DNA of 64,000 nucleotides, from positions 1 through 64,000 of the forward strand of contig NZ_POUD01000009.1 in assembly GCF_003236395.1 (NCBI RefSeq), read 5' to 3'. The translations under genes were made by a program, and so were the position numbers. The notes below the pieces were generated by a model. That model was not told the DNA's origin. It did not search any database and saw nothing but the letters and a program-made list of their open reading frames with translations. The DNA is from Nonomuraea aridisoli (GTDB lineage: Bacteria > Actinomycetota > Actinomycetes > Streptosporangiales > Streptosporangiaceae). Shown here in pieces: positions 24,029-33,300 of this stretch. Position 1 is the first letter of the stretch. Each line of letters starts with the position of its first letter.

Positions 24029-25518
24029 ATCGCCTCCCGGACGAAGGTGGGGACCCGCAGGTGGTCGGGCAGGACCAGGCCGAGGGGCAGCGCGGCGGCG
24101 AAACAGGCGGCTTGGGCGCCGTACATGCGGCGCAGCCTTACCCGCGCCGACGGGGCGAGTGTGTCGATCGCGGCGGCGGCCGCGGGCAGGTCCTCCGGCC
24201 GCGGGACGGTGGCGGTGACGAGCATGGCGAAGCGCACCACGCCCGCCCCCTTGGCCTCCTCGCGGGCGCTCTGGTCGGCGGCGGCCACCGCCACCGTGTC
24301 GCGGGCGGCGGCGTTGGCGCCGCCGAGGCGGAAGCGGGCGTCCTTGCGGTCGCGCTCGACCAGGCGGGCGGCGCTGCCCGGGTCGTAAGGCCGGTACAGC
24401 AGGGAGACCCGCTTGCGGGTGATGTCGCGGTGCGGGGCGAGCAGATCGGTGAGCACCGGCGAGAGCACCTCGCCCCGGGGGGCTTCGCTCATCCCCCAGG
24501 TGACGGAGACCCCGGAGTCGTGCCGATAGTGGTCCCAGGCCTCCTGGGCGGCGGCCGGGCCGATCTGGTCCCAGGGCTGCGCGAGCGGCTCGCCGCCGGA
24601 GCGGGCCGCGTCCAGCAGCGGGTGGCTCGCGGGGTCGTAGGCGATCCGGATCGCCTCGGCGATCTCGGCGCTGGTCATGGGCCGGGCGGCGCCCGCGCCT
24701 GCCATGCTGAGCCCGGCGGTCAGGCCGGGCAGGCGGGTGGCGATCTCGCGGGTCATGGCCTCGGTGGTGCGGAGTCGGCCGCCGCGCGGGTTCGCGGCGT
24801 AGGTGACGGCTATCCGGGTGGAGACCTGCGCGGATCCGGCGGGGTAGGTCCGTACGACGTCGTTCAGGACGGCCGCCGCCAGTGCCGGGGCGTCGGGTGA
24901 GAGGTTGTCGGCGACCTCGCGCCGGAGCCGGGTGCCGAGGTCGGGCGCGGTCTCGATGGTGACGGTGGCCGCCACGAGGGACGGCTCGTAGGCGAGGCCC
25001 GCCAGCCACTGGCCCCAGTGCGCCACCCAGGTGTCGACCTGGTCGCCGTCGACCAGCGCGGCCCCGTCCACGGATGCCTCGAACACCGCCGTGTAATGAC
25101 CGGTCGTCGGCACGACGATCAGGCCGAAGTCGCGGCCGCGGGAGTCGGTGGCGTCCACGACGTGCGAGCAGGCGGCCAGGCCGGGCAGCTGGAAGGCGCC
25201 GGCGTGGGTGAAGCCGAGCGGTCCCGATCGGTACAGGTGCCGGCCGCGCCCGCGACCGCGCAGCCAGGACAGGCGGGCGACCGCGATCTGCAGGCCGGTA
25301 CGGCCATGCCGATCGCGCACCAGCAACATCGGCGCCAGGACGAAGGCGATGGCCGCCGCGAGGACCAGCGCGGCCCGCAGCGAGACCATCATGGTGATCA
25401 GGCAGGCGACCAGGCCGCCGAGGAGCAGCAGGGTGCCCATCAGTCCCAGCTCGCCGATCCCCGGGCTGGCGGGGCGACGCCAGTTGCCGTAGGTGCGCTC
25501 GGAGTCAGTGGTCGCCAT
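24025..25518 (-). CDS. SCO6880-type membrane protein of type IV secretion-like modules
   Basis: This is a 497-residue protein. Two N-terminal membrane helices (LGLMGTLLLLGGLVACLITMM and LVLAAAIAFVLAPMLLV) correspond to a PrgI-like part. They are followed by a soluble domain with FGLIVVPTTGHYTAVFEAS, DTWVAHWGQWLAGLAYEP and ATVTIETAPD. The C-terminal part includes WGMSEAPRGEVLSPVLTDLLAPH. I recognise this as the SCO6880 family, usually next to VirB4-like ATPases and thought to replace the N-terminal part of VirB4. It overlaps the upstream TrbL-like gene by 14 nt and the ATPase gene by 4. Confidence 0.85.
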   Translation of the reverse strand: MATTDSERTYGNWRRPASPGIGELGLMGTLLLLGGLVACLITMMVSLRAALVLAAAIAFVLAPMLLVRDRHGRTGLQIAVARLSWLRGRGRGRHLYRSGPLGFTHAGAFQLPGLAACSHVVDATDSRGRDFGLIVVPTTGHYTAVFEASVDGAALVDGDQVDTWVAHWGQWLAGLAYEPSLVAATVTIETAPDLGTRLRREVADNLSPDAPALAAAVLNDVVRTYPAGSAQVSTRIAVTYAANPRGGRLRTTEAMTREIATRLPGLTAGLSMAGAGAARPMTSAEIAEAIRIAYDPASHPLLDAARSGGEPLAQPWDQIGPAAAQEAWDHYRHDSGVSVTWGMSEAPRGEVLSPVLTDLLAPHRDITRKRVSLLYRPYDPGSAARLVERDRKDARFRLGGANAAARDTVAVAAADQSAREEAKGAGVVRFAMLVTATVPRPEDLPAAAAAIDTLAPSARVRLRRMYGAQAACFAAALPLGLVLPDHLRVPTFVREAM

Positions 25519-26644
25519 CCGGTCCTCCTTCTCGTGGGGCTGGCTGGGTGCTCTTCGTGGCCACGGCGGCGCTCGGGGCGTTGCCCAGGGGGTCCGTCGC
25601 GGGTCCGGTCGCGCGTGCGCCGCACGGCCCGGCGGGGCGGGCGGCCCTGTCCGCGTCCACGCCGGAGCCGGCGGAGTGGTTCCTGCCGAGCGCGGGCAGG
25701 ACCCGGGCTCCGGTGGCGACGCCCCAGACGGTCATGGCGGCGCCGGAACCGCCGACTCCGGAGCCGACCGCGCTGATCGCCGGGGACAGCAGCCGCATCA
25801 GCGCCGGCAGCGTCACGACCGCCAGGATGATCACCAACATCCCGGACAGCTGCGCCAGCTCGGAGGCCGGAGTCCCCATGGCCAGGAAGGCATAGCCGTA
25901 GACCGTCGCGGCGGCGGGCTTGTACAGGGCGAAGGCGAGCGCCCAGACCGCGATGCGGGTCAGCCAGACGCGCCCCGCCTGGGTGCCGCTCAGGGCGGCC
26001 GCCGTCGGCAACATCCCGGCCAGCAGCCCGAGCACGACGACGCGCGCCAGCATCAGCATGATCTGCAGGACGCAGGAGATGATCGAGACGAAGGCCAGGA
26101 TGATCATCAGACCTGGGGGCAGTGTCAGGCTCTGGAAACTCGCCAGCCGAGTGATCGCGGCGGAGAAATCGGCGCCGGACAGCGCCTGGCCGATGATCCA
26201 ACCGGAGTAGGCGTCCCCGGCCTCGACCAGCAGCGACATCACCGCCGTCCCGCAGCCGGTGACCACCGTCAGGGTCAGCAGGCCCGCCATGGCCCGCACC
26301 GCGGGCTCGGCCCGCCGCCACAGGGCGAGCCGGCCCGCGGCGATGATCAGACCCAGCACCGCCAGCAGGGCGACGTACCAGTGCGTACGCTCCTGCAGCC
26401 AGGCCACCGGACCGACGCTGTCGGACAGGGGCGGCCCCGGGGCGGTGCTCGCGGAGAAGTCGGCCATCATGCTCAGGACCTTGACCTGGGCCTCCTGCAG
26501 CGCAGCGGCGAGCTCCTCGATCGCGCCGCCGCCGGCGCCGCCCTCGCCGGCGCCGCCGATCCCCGCGCAGACCGCATCGGCCCCGGGCAGGTCGCACAGG
26601 CCAGGGTCCGGGGCGAGCGACGGCACGGACCTCATCGCGATCAC
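25505..26644 (-). CDS. TrbL/VirB6-like polytopic membrane protein
   Basis: This 379-residue protein has the GTG at 26644 overlapping the preceding stop (GTGA). After an acidic N-terminal region there are about seven hydrophobic helices between residues 95 and 300 (WYVALLAVLGLIIAAGRLAL, LMIILAFVSIISCVLQIMLML, VVVLGLLAGMLP, LSGMLVIILAVVTLPALM). A Gly/Ala/Pro-rich cytoplasmic tail follows. This is the topology of VirB6/TrbL inner-membrane channel components, and its operon position supports the call. Sequence-level family recognition is only moderate. Confidence 0.75.
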   Translation of the reverse strand: MIAMRSVPSLAPDPGLCDLPGADAVCAGIGGAGEGGAGGGAIEELAAALQEAQVKVLSMMADFSASTAPGPPLSDSVGPVAWLQERTHWYVALLAVLGLIIAAGRLALWRRAEPAVRAMAGLLTLTVVTGCGTAVMSLLVEAGDAYSGWIIGQALSGADFSAAITRLASFQSLTLPPGLMIILAFVSIISCVLQIMLMLARVVVLGLLAGMLPTAAALSGTQAGRVWLTRIAVWALAFALYKPAAATVYGYAFLAMGTPASELAQLSGMLVIILAVVTLPALMRLLSPAISAVGSGVGGSGAAMTVWGVATGARVLPALGRNHSAGSGVDADRAARPAGPCGARATGPATDPLGNAPSAAVATKSTQPAPREGGPDGDH

Positions 26645-27483
26645 ACCCCTCCCCAGGGCACGAACCCCGCCAGCGAGGTCACCGCCTGCAGGCTCGGGCT
26701 GATCGACCCGTCGGGCTGCAGCCGCAACCGCCAGTCGTCGCCGCTCCACACCACGGTGACGGTGTTGACCTGCAGATGCCCCGTGGCCGCGAAGCGGGAG
26801 ACCAGTTGGACGGTGGCCACCTCAGGGGTGTAAGAGGCGATCGCGAAGGCGGCCAGCTGCCCGTAGCCGCCGGCGGCCCGGCCGGTGTCGGTACGCACCC
26901 GGCTTCGCTGAGCGACGTAGGCGTCCCGGCCGGAGCCCGGCATCACCTGCAGCCTGACGACGCGCCGCCAGTCGTCGGCCAGGACGAACCTCGTGGCGAT
27001 CTGCCAGGCGGCGATCAGCGCGCCGGTCGGCGTACGGGTGTAGCAGCGGCTCACGTCGCCCTCCCTGCGGTGCGGGCCGTGCTCGCGTGAGGCGGGTTCG
27101 GCGACCCCGTGGAACACCGTCCACACGACGTCGTCGGGCGGCCGCGTCGGCAACGTCCGGGAGACGGGGGTGGCCGGGCACCGGCCCGGCCCCGTGGCGG
27201 ACGGCGTGGACGGCATGGACGGCGTGGACGGCATGGACGACGTGGAGGGCATGGGCGGCGGGGCGGCCGCCGACGCCGGTCCGGTCGAGCCGGACGGAGC
27301 GGGCGGCGGCTGCCGGTCGGCGGTGGAGTCGCGGTCGGGCAGCGCGAGCACGATCACGGTCGGCACCGCCAGCAGGGCCACGAAAACGGTTGCCGCCCAG
27401 AACGCCGCACCGCGCGGGACGCGCGGAGACGCCGGGGTGGAGAGATCGGGCGGCTCGGAGGATCGTCGGCTGGTCGTGGTCAT
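26641..27483 (-). CDS. Single-span protein of the secretion module
   Basis: This is a 280-residue protein with one membrane helix near residue 30 (FWAATVFVALLAVPTVIVLAL). A low-complexity linker contains tandem MPSTPS repeats (encoded by 9-15-bp DNA repeats around 27206-27252). An external domain of about 180 residues contains WTVFHGVAEPASREHGP, GALIAAWQIATRFVLADDWRRVV and VVWSGDDWRLRL. The layout resembles TcpC/VirB8-like assembly proteins, but I cannot confirm homology. Its ATG overlaps the preceding stop as ATGA. Confidence 0.7.
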   Translation of the reverse strand: MTTTSRRSSEPPDLSTPASPRVPRGAAFWAATVFVALLAVPTVIVLALPDRDSTADRQPPPAPSGSTGPASAAAPPPMPSTSSMPSTPSMPSTPSATGPGRCPATPVSRTLPTRPPDDVVWTVFHGVAEPASREHGPHRREGDVSRCYTRTPTGALIAAWQIATRFVLADDWRRVVRLQVMPGSGRDAYVAQRSRVRTDTGRAAGGYGQLAAFAIASYTPEVATVQLVSRFAATGHLQVNTVTVVWSGDDWRLRLQPDGSISPSLQAVTSLAGFVPWGGV

Positions 27484-27761
27484 GACAGCAGGGCGCCCAC
27501 CAGGCCGGAGGCCGAGCCGAGGAGCACGCAGGCGGCCATCACCCACGCCAGCCCCGCCGCGTGCCGGCCGCCCTCGCCGCGGTGGTGGACCAGGGCCATC
27601 CGGGCGGCCACGCCCATCACGCCGGCCACGCACACCCCGGTCACGATCCACGCCGCCCAGCCCAGCGCCGTCAGGAGTTTCTCCGATCCGGGTGGCGGCG
27701 TCCCCACGCCCGGGTCCGGAACGCCGGTGAGCAGGAGCAGATCGGACAGCACATGCGTCAT
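27480..27761 (-). CDS. VirB2/TrbC-like small membrane protein
   Basis: This 93-residue protein is the first gene of the operon. The ATG at 27761 is behind GGAGGACC; the longer frame upstream is unsupported. Two hydrophobic helices (LLTALGWAAWIVTGVCVAGVMGVAA and AGLAWVMAACVLLGSASGLVGALL) are separated by a short basic loop, the VirB2 pilin topology. A GT/P-rich N-terminal stretch precedes helix 1. Together with the next four genes it makes a minimal channel set. Confidence 0.7.
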   Translation of the reverse strand: MTHVLSDLLLLTGVPDPGVGTPPPGSEKLLTALGWAAWIVTGVCVAGVMGVAARMALVHHRGEGGRHAAGLAWVMAACVLLGSASGLVGALLS

Positions 27762-28069
27762 GAAGGTCCTCCGGTGTGATCGGATGCGATGATCTGGTGC
27801 AATTCGCCGGCCCCATGACCGTGTCCCAGAGTGCATGCTCGTAGAGAAGTGACCAAGCCCCGCCCTATTTCTCCCAAAACTGGGGCGCCCGCAGCGGCCG
27901 ACCATCCGAATAACCGGCCACACGGGCCGTTGACCAGGTAAAACCTTACTGCGCGGGATCACGGTCGGCCATGAGCGACACCTTTCTCGATGCGACATCC
28001 ACAATGGCCGGTAGCCCGCGTTGACGAAATTGAAATGGCGGCGAGAAGAGGCATCGGGGCGCGTTCGTC
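27762..28069. other. Divergent promoter region of the secretion module
   Basis: This 308-nt region lies between the VirB2-like gene (minus) and the lytic transglycosylase gene (plus), and is less GC-rich than its surroundings. It should hold both promoters. I see no convincing operator or longer ORF; a 17-codon frame at 27971 is too short to support. Confidence 0.5.
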
Positions 28070-29065
28070 ATGAATAAGGGTGGAAAACTGGCCATCGTGG
28101 CGACGGCCGCGTTCCTGGCTCTCCTGATCGGCTTGGTGATCCTTCTGAGCGGTCGTCCGCAGGGGCCGGGCCCGGCGGCCTCGCTGCGTCCCGGCACCGT
28201 CCCCGCCGCCTACCAGGCGTGGATCAGCCGGGCCGGCCGGTTGTGCCCGCAGGTCAGCCCACCGCTCATCGCCGCCCAGGTGGAGGCCGAGAGCGGCTGG
28301 CGGCCCACGGCCCGGTCCAGCGTGGGCGCGCAGGGCATGGCGCAGTTCATGCCCGCCACCTGGACCGGCTACGGCCGGGACGCCGACGGCGACGGCGTCA
28401 CCAGCCCCGACGACCCCGAGGACGCGATCATGGCCATGGCGCGGTACGACTGCGCCCTCGCCCGCACCCTCGCGCGGCTGCCCGGGGACGTGACCTCCAA
28501 CATGCTCGCCGCCTACAACGCCGGCCCCGCCGCGGTGCTGCGCCACCAGGGCATCCCGCACTATCCGGAGACCCAGGAGTACGTCCGCCGCGTCCTCGCC
28601 CGCGTCGCGCACTACACCGACACGTCGACCACGGCGATCGGCGCCACCCGCTTCGGCGCCGCCGTGGTGGCCACCGCCGAGCGCTGGCTGGGCACCCCCT
28701 ACGCCTGGGGCGGCGGCGGCCCAGGCGGTCCGACCCCCGGCATCGGCGGTGGCAGCGGCATCGTCGGCTTCGACTGCAGCGGCCTCGTCCTCCATGCCGT
28801 CTGGGCCGCCTCCGGCGGTCGCGTCCAGCTCCCCCACCTGGCCGCCGCCCAGGCGACCGAGTACGGCACCCCGGTCCCCCGCGACCAGTTGTTGCCCGGC
28901 GACGTCATCGGCATCGACCACCGCGACGGCGGCGGCATCAGCCACATCGTCATCTACATGGGCCGTGGCCAGGTGATCCATGCGCCCCGCCCCGGCGACG
29001 TCGTCCGCATCGCCCCCTTGAGCGCCTTCGCCTCAGCCGCCTGGACCATCCGGAGGTACGCATGA
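28070..29065 (+). CDS. Bifunctional lytic transglycosylase / NlpC-P60 peptidoglycan hydrolase
   Basis: This is a 331-residue protein. A signal anchor (LAIVATAAFLALLIGLVILL) is followed by an SLT domain with ESGW (Glu74 probably catalytic), QGMAQFMPATW and AAYNAGP. A C-terminal NlpC/P60 domain has Cys236 in FDCSGL and His292 in ISHIVIYMG. It would cut both the glycan strand and the peptide stem of the wall. It is the VirB1-like partner expected for passing a secretion channel through a Gram-positive wall. It overlaps the next gene by ATGA. Confidence 0.92.
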   Translation: MNKGGKLAIVATAAFLALLIGLVILLSGRPQGPGPAASLRPGTVPAAYQAWISRAGRLCPQVSPPLIAAQVEAESGWRPTARSSVGAQGMAQFMPATWTGYGRDADGDGVTSPDDPEDAIMAMARYDCALARTLARLPGDVTSNMLAAYNAGPAAVLRHQGIPHYPETQEYVRRVLARVAHYTDTSTTAIGATRFGAAVVATAERWLGTPYAWGGGGPGGPTPGIGGGSGIVGFDCSGLVLHAVWAASGGRVQLPHLAAAQATEYGTPVPRDQLLPGDVIGIDHRDGGGISHIVIYMGRGQVIHAPRPGDVVRIAPLSAFASAAWTIRRYA

Positions 29066-29661
29066 GCCCGCGGCCCCGAAACGCCGTACCGCCCACCGTC
29101 ACGGCCGTCGTCGCCGCCACGACCCTCACGCTCGCCGGATGCGTCGCCACCGGGCCCGCCCTCGTACGGGTGACACCGACTCGGCAGCCCTCGGCGGCGC
29201 CCGGCCACGCGGCCACCACCGCCGCCCCGGACCCGGCCGCCCCGGATCCCGGCACGATCGACCAGCGCGACGCCGACGCCGTCAGCACCGCCGTCCTGAC
29301 CACCATGTGGAGCATCGACACCACCGCCGACCGCGACCAGCGCGATGCCGTCCTGCGCGCCGCCGGCTGGCTGAGCCCGGACTACCTGGCGGACCTGCGG
29401 ACCGCCCCGCGGGTCGGCACGGATGCCGCCTGGACCACGTGGGCCGCCCACCGCGCGCGCACGCGGCCGACCCTGACGGCAGGTCGTGACACGCGGCCAC
29501 CCGACACCGCGACCCACGCCTACCGCCAGTGGCAGCTCGCCGTCACCCCGATCGGCGCCGACGGCTGGCGTGGCCGGCCGCTCACCATGACGGCGTTCGT
29601 CGCCCTGCACCGCGACCGGCGCTGCGCCCCCTGGCGCGTCGCCGCCGTCACGTTGCGCTGA
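29062..29661 (+). CDS. Lipoprotein of the secretion module
   Basis: This is a 199-residue protein with lipobox LAGC (Cys at about residue 26) after a Thr/Ala-rich signal. An Ala/Pro-rich linker precedes a folded domain (AVSTAVLTTMWSIDTTADRDQRDAVLRAAGWLSPDYL and HAYRQWQLAVTPIGADGW). The pattern recalls accessory lipoproteins in actinomycete T4SS-like loci, but I know no name. The start overlaps the hydrolase stop, so the two are coupled and probably assemble on the outer membrane face. Confidence 0.75.
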   Translation: MSPRPRNAVPPTVTAVVAATTLTLAGCVATGPALVRVTPTRQPSAAPGHAATTAAPDPAAPDPGTIDQRDADAVSTAVLTTMWSIDTTADRDQRDAVLRAAGWLSPDYLADLRTAPRVGTDAAWTTWAAHRARTRPTLTAGRDTRPPDTATHAYRQWQLAVTPIGADGWRGRPLTMTAFVALHRDRRCAPWRVAAVTLR

Positions 29662-29721
29662 CCTCGCCGCGCCCGGACCGGCCCGGCGTCCGCCGAGAAC
29701 AGGCCAGAACAGAAAGGCGCG

Positions 29722-29749
29722 GTGGCCGGCTCCGCGTGGAACCGGCCAC
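29722..29749. terminator. Convergent-gap hairpin
   Basis: A 12-bp stem (GTGGCCGGCTCC, with one G-U pair on the RNA) and a 4-nt loop lie between the lipoprotein gene and the convergent FixH-like gene. Confidence 0.55.
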
Positions 29750-29772
29750 GGCGCGTTCGGCAAGTGCGGGCC

Positions 29773-30366
29773 TCAGCCCTTGCTGACCTCCTGCACGTCC
29801 AGCCGCTTGTCGGCCTTGGACGCCATCGGCTGGCGCGTCTCAACGGTGATGTTGTACTCCCCGACCATCGCCACCTTCGTGAGCGCCTGGTAGGTGCCGG
29901 GTCGCCCGGGCACCTCGGTCATGACGATGGGCCCCTCCTTGTGGGCCATCGGCATGGCGACCATGTCCGTCCAGGCGACGACCTGCGCCCTGGTGATCGG
30001 GTCGTAGGTGCGCGGCGCACTCACCTGGGCCTCGATCCGTACCTGGAGGTCACCGAGGTGGGTGGCGGTCACGTCGATCGCGGCCGCCGACCGGGCCGCG
30101 GCCGCTCCCAGAGCCGCCGGTGGCACACCGGCCGCCGGGCCGGCGACCGGCGCCGACGGCGCCGTCGGCCGGGTGACGAGGAAGCCGACCACCCCGATGG
30201 CCAGGGCGAACGTCATCCCGACACAGCCACCGAGCAGCAGGCCGTGGCGGAACGGCGTCAGCCCCGCGGATGTGCGCGGCCTGCGTCGTCCGGCCGAGGC
30301 CGGCCGGCGGGCCGGAGCACCGGGCTGCTGGTCGTGCTCGGGCCTGAGCCTGCTCATCAGTCTCAT
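29773..30366 (-). CDS. FixH/YtkA-like membrane-anchored protein
   Basis: This 197-residue protein has its ATG at 30366 overlapping the stop of the giant oxidase gene as ATGA. A basic N-terminus and one membrane helix (GLLLGGCVGMTFALAIGVVGFLV) precede an external beta-sandwich with LQVRIEAQVSAPRTYDP, AWTDMVAMPMAHKEGPIVMTEVPGRPGTYQALTKVAMVGEYNITV. The MxMxH-containing strand and G-x-Y-x-A-x3-V pattern are those of FixH/YtkA-like domains, often linked to copper or cytochrome oxidase assembly. It probably serves the coupled multicopper oxidase, for instance in copper delivery. Confidence 0.75.
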   Translation of the reverse strand: MRLMSRLRPEHDQQPGAPARRPASAGRRRPRTSAGLTPFRHGLLLGGCVGMTFALAIGVVGFLVTRPTAPSAPVAGPAAGVPPAALGAAAARSAAAIDVTATHLGDLQVRIEAQVSAPRTYDPITRAQVVAWTDMVAMPMAHKEGPIVMTEVPGRPGTYQALTKVAMVGEYNITVETRQPMASKADKRLDVQEVSKG

Positions 30367-33300
30367 CGCGACCGCCGCCCGTTGCTCTGACCCGCCGCGC
30401 CGAACCACGCGTACGGCAGCTCCGACTCGGCGGGCTCGTGGCCCTCATCGCGCTCGTACGGCGGCCGCTGCTCGACCCGCTCCCGGTCCCCTTCCCGCGT
30501 CCGGCGGTCGGGCAGCGGGATCAGGTCCGGCCGGAGCGTGGCGTGCACCCGGAACAGCCCCCACTGTCCACCGTTGAGGTGACGCGGCAGCGTGCTGGAG
30601 CGGTAGAGGTAGTCGCCCGGCACGTGGCGGTACCCACCGGCCCCACCGGTGCTCGCCGGGTCGGCGACGATGTCGTAGACCACGCCGGGAACGATGTTGT
30701 AGACACTGCCCGGGTTGAACTGCCCCTGGGTGGCCGCGATCTGGGACTGCGGGTCGGCGGGCGACCGGCGCCAGGTGTGCGCGTGCAGGGCGAAGCTCGT
30801 GGAGCGCGGGTCGCCCACGGCCTGTCCGACCCGGAAGACCGTCCTGTCGCCGGCGTACGCCTCGAACACCGGCGTGGCCGGGTCACCGTGCACGAGGGAG
30901 CTGAAGATGTTGGTGATGTTCTGGTCCACCGCGAACCGGTGCGACCAGGGCTCGTTCGTGTAGTTGATGGAGAACTCCCCCTGGTCCTCCGGGTCGTCGG
31001 CCTCCCGGCTCGGTTCGAGCACCAGGTCGAAGTTGTCCGGCACCGGCTTGTCGTCCATCGGGTTGTTGTTCGTGTCCTTGCGGAACAGCGCCAGGTCGCT
31101 GTTCATCAGGACGATGTTCTCCCGGAAGTCCGGCCTCGTCGGGTGGGTGACCACCGCGCTGGTGCCGCTGCTCAGCGGCCGGCCGGTCTTCGGGTCCAGA
31201 TACGCGGAGCCGGGCGCCTCGATGATCAGCGCCCCGTACAGGCCGTGGTGCAGATGGTTCTGCACGTCGGCGTGGTCCCGCAGCAGCGCCATCCCGACCG
31301 TGTCCCTGGGCAGCGTCCAGTGGTACCGGATGCTGCGCCCGGGTGCCACCGCCTTGGGCGGCAGCGCCTGGACGAGTTGCGGGCTGATCGACGCCTTCGC
31401 GCTCACCGGGAAGGGCTTGAAGCCGGGCACGTTCTCCTCGCCCCGGGGCGGTCGCTGGAGGCACTGCGGGAAGCGCACCTCGTTCCTCTTGAAGCCGAGC
31501 TGCCCCGGTTCCAGCGCCTCGTGGCAGTGCGGTCGCATCTTCCGCGGATCGAGCTTGTTGGTGAAGTTGACCGTCACGCAGTCGCCCGCGTTCGCTCTGA
31601 TCACCAGTGGCTCGGGTTTCTTCGTGCCGTCACGCAATGCCTGCTCGTCGGACGCCAGCGCGTACATCAGGCCGTTCGGGTCGTGATCGCCGGACTTGTT
31701 GTAGGTGATGTCCTTGTTCATGGCGATGATGTCGAAGGTCCGGTTCTGGCCGGTCCGGCAATGTGTCGGCCGGGCTTGGTGCCGAGCCGACACCAACTCG
31801 GTCAGCCGGTCGTCGGGCTCGCCGTCCTCACCCGTGCAGGTGTCCCGCGGGAAGTCCGGCAGCTCGCGGATCGGCGCCCTCCCGGAGCTCGGATTGGAGC
31901 ACGAGAAGATGCGGAACAGTCCCCAGTCCCCGAGGAACCAGTCGTCCGCGCCCGCGTAGTTGTACTGGTAGTCGAGCACCCGCATCTCCCCTGTCGGGGG
32001 CGGCGGTGGATCGTCCGCCGGCGGAACCACGTCGAAGTATTCGAGCATGCCGATGTGTTGTGCCCCGACGACGTTCGACTCGGGATCCTCAGGCTCGAAC
32101 CTCCATCGGAACTGGTCGAGGTTGAATCCGTGCGACTCCTCTTGGGAGAGCTGGAAGAGCCGGAACTTCACCGGGTCGCCCTGGAACGCCCGCAGCAACG
32201 GGGTGAACGGATCTCCGTGGACCCTCGAGTCGAACAGGTTCGCCGGGTCCCTGTCCCTGCGGGCCTCGAACGGCTCCAACCGGTAGTTGACCCCCATGCC
32301 GCCCTGGTCGTCGTTGCTCGACGGGAACTTGGCCGGGAAGATCGGCACCCCGAACCGGGTCTCGAATCTGTCGTCGTCACGTGTCCTCGGGTCGTTCGGC
32401 TGGAACAACGGCACGTGGTCCTCGATGAAGAGGGAGAAGTTGCGGTAGTCGACACCGTCCGTGGGCTGGTTGTTGACGTCGATCGTCGGCTCGCAGTGCA
32501 CGTCGAAGACGGTTCCGATGACCGGCCTCGTTCTGGAGTGCGGCAGTGCCGGCACGCACCCGGCCGGGTGGATGGTCGAGCCGCCGAAGAGACCGTTCTT
32601 CTGATGGACGTTCGGGAAGAAGTGGTCGTGGAACGAGTTCGTCTTCACGTTGTCGTGCACGTAAGCGCGGAAGATGATCGTGTCACCTGTGTCGGCGCCC
32701 TGGTCGTAGTTCCAGCCGTTGGCGGCTCCGTCGGACGACAGCACGTCGAAATGCACCATGTGCTGGTGAATGCTGACTTCGTTGGTGATCTGCAGGCGGT
32801 CGAAGACCGTACCGCCGAATCTTCGGGGCAACTCGTTGGTCATCTTGTAGACCACGCAGTCGCCGACGTTGAGGATGGGCGCGAAGGGCTCCGGTTTCTT
32901 GCCGTTCAGCACCGCCCGTTTGTCGGATTGCAGGACGTAGACCCGTGCCTGCGGGTTGGTCCATTCCAACTCCGGGTTGTACTGCTGCTCGATCTGGATG
33001 ACCGCGACCTTGAACACCTTGACAGGACGGCCCGGAGGACACGGATCCTGGAAGAAGGCCCCCGGCATCTGCGCGCCCGGGTCGGCCGCCGCCCTCTCCA
33101 GAGGGGTGGGCGGGAAGTCTCCGTCCGGCGCCCGCTGTTCGACCCCGAGCGGCGGCTTGGGCGCCTTGAAGCCGAACACCCCCGGGACGAAGAACGGGAA
33201 GCCCGGCATCTGCGGCGTGGGTGCCGGCGGCGGCTGACGGCCGGGGATCTCCGGCTGATAGTCGAAGTCCGGCAGCGGCGACAGCGGCGGCACGGGTGTG

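Noticed and set aside
21083-25009. Very long open frames on both strands across the kinase and ATPase genes, including a minus-strand frame of 1130 codons ending in the response regulator
   Set aside because: Only the C-terminal response-regulator part and the VirB4-like part are real; the rest is out-of-frame shadow of the kinase and secretion genes.
27206-27252. Short tandem DNA repeats as a CRISPR or regulatory array
   Set aside because: They are 9-15-bp in-frame repeats encoding the MPSTPS linker of a membrane protein, without spacers. No CRISPR array was seen anywhere.
27971-28024. 17-codon open frame in the secretion-module promoter region
   Set aside because: It is too short and lacks a ribosome binding site; no support beyond an ATG and a stop.
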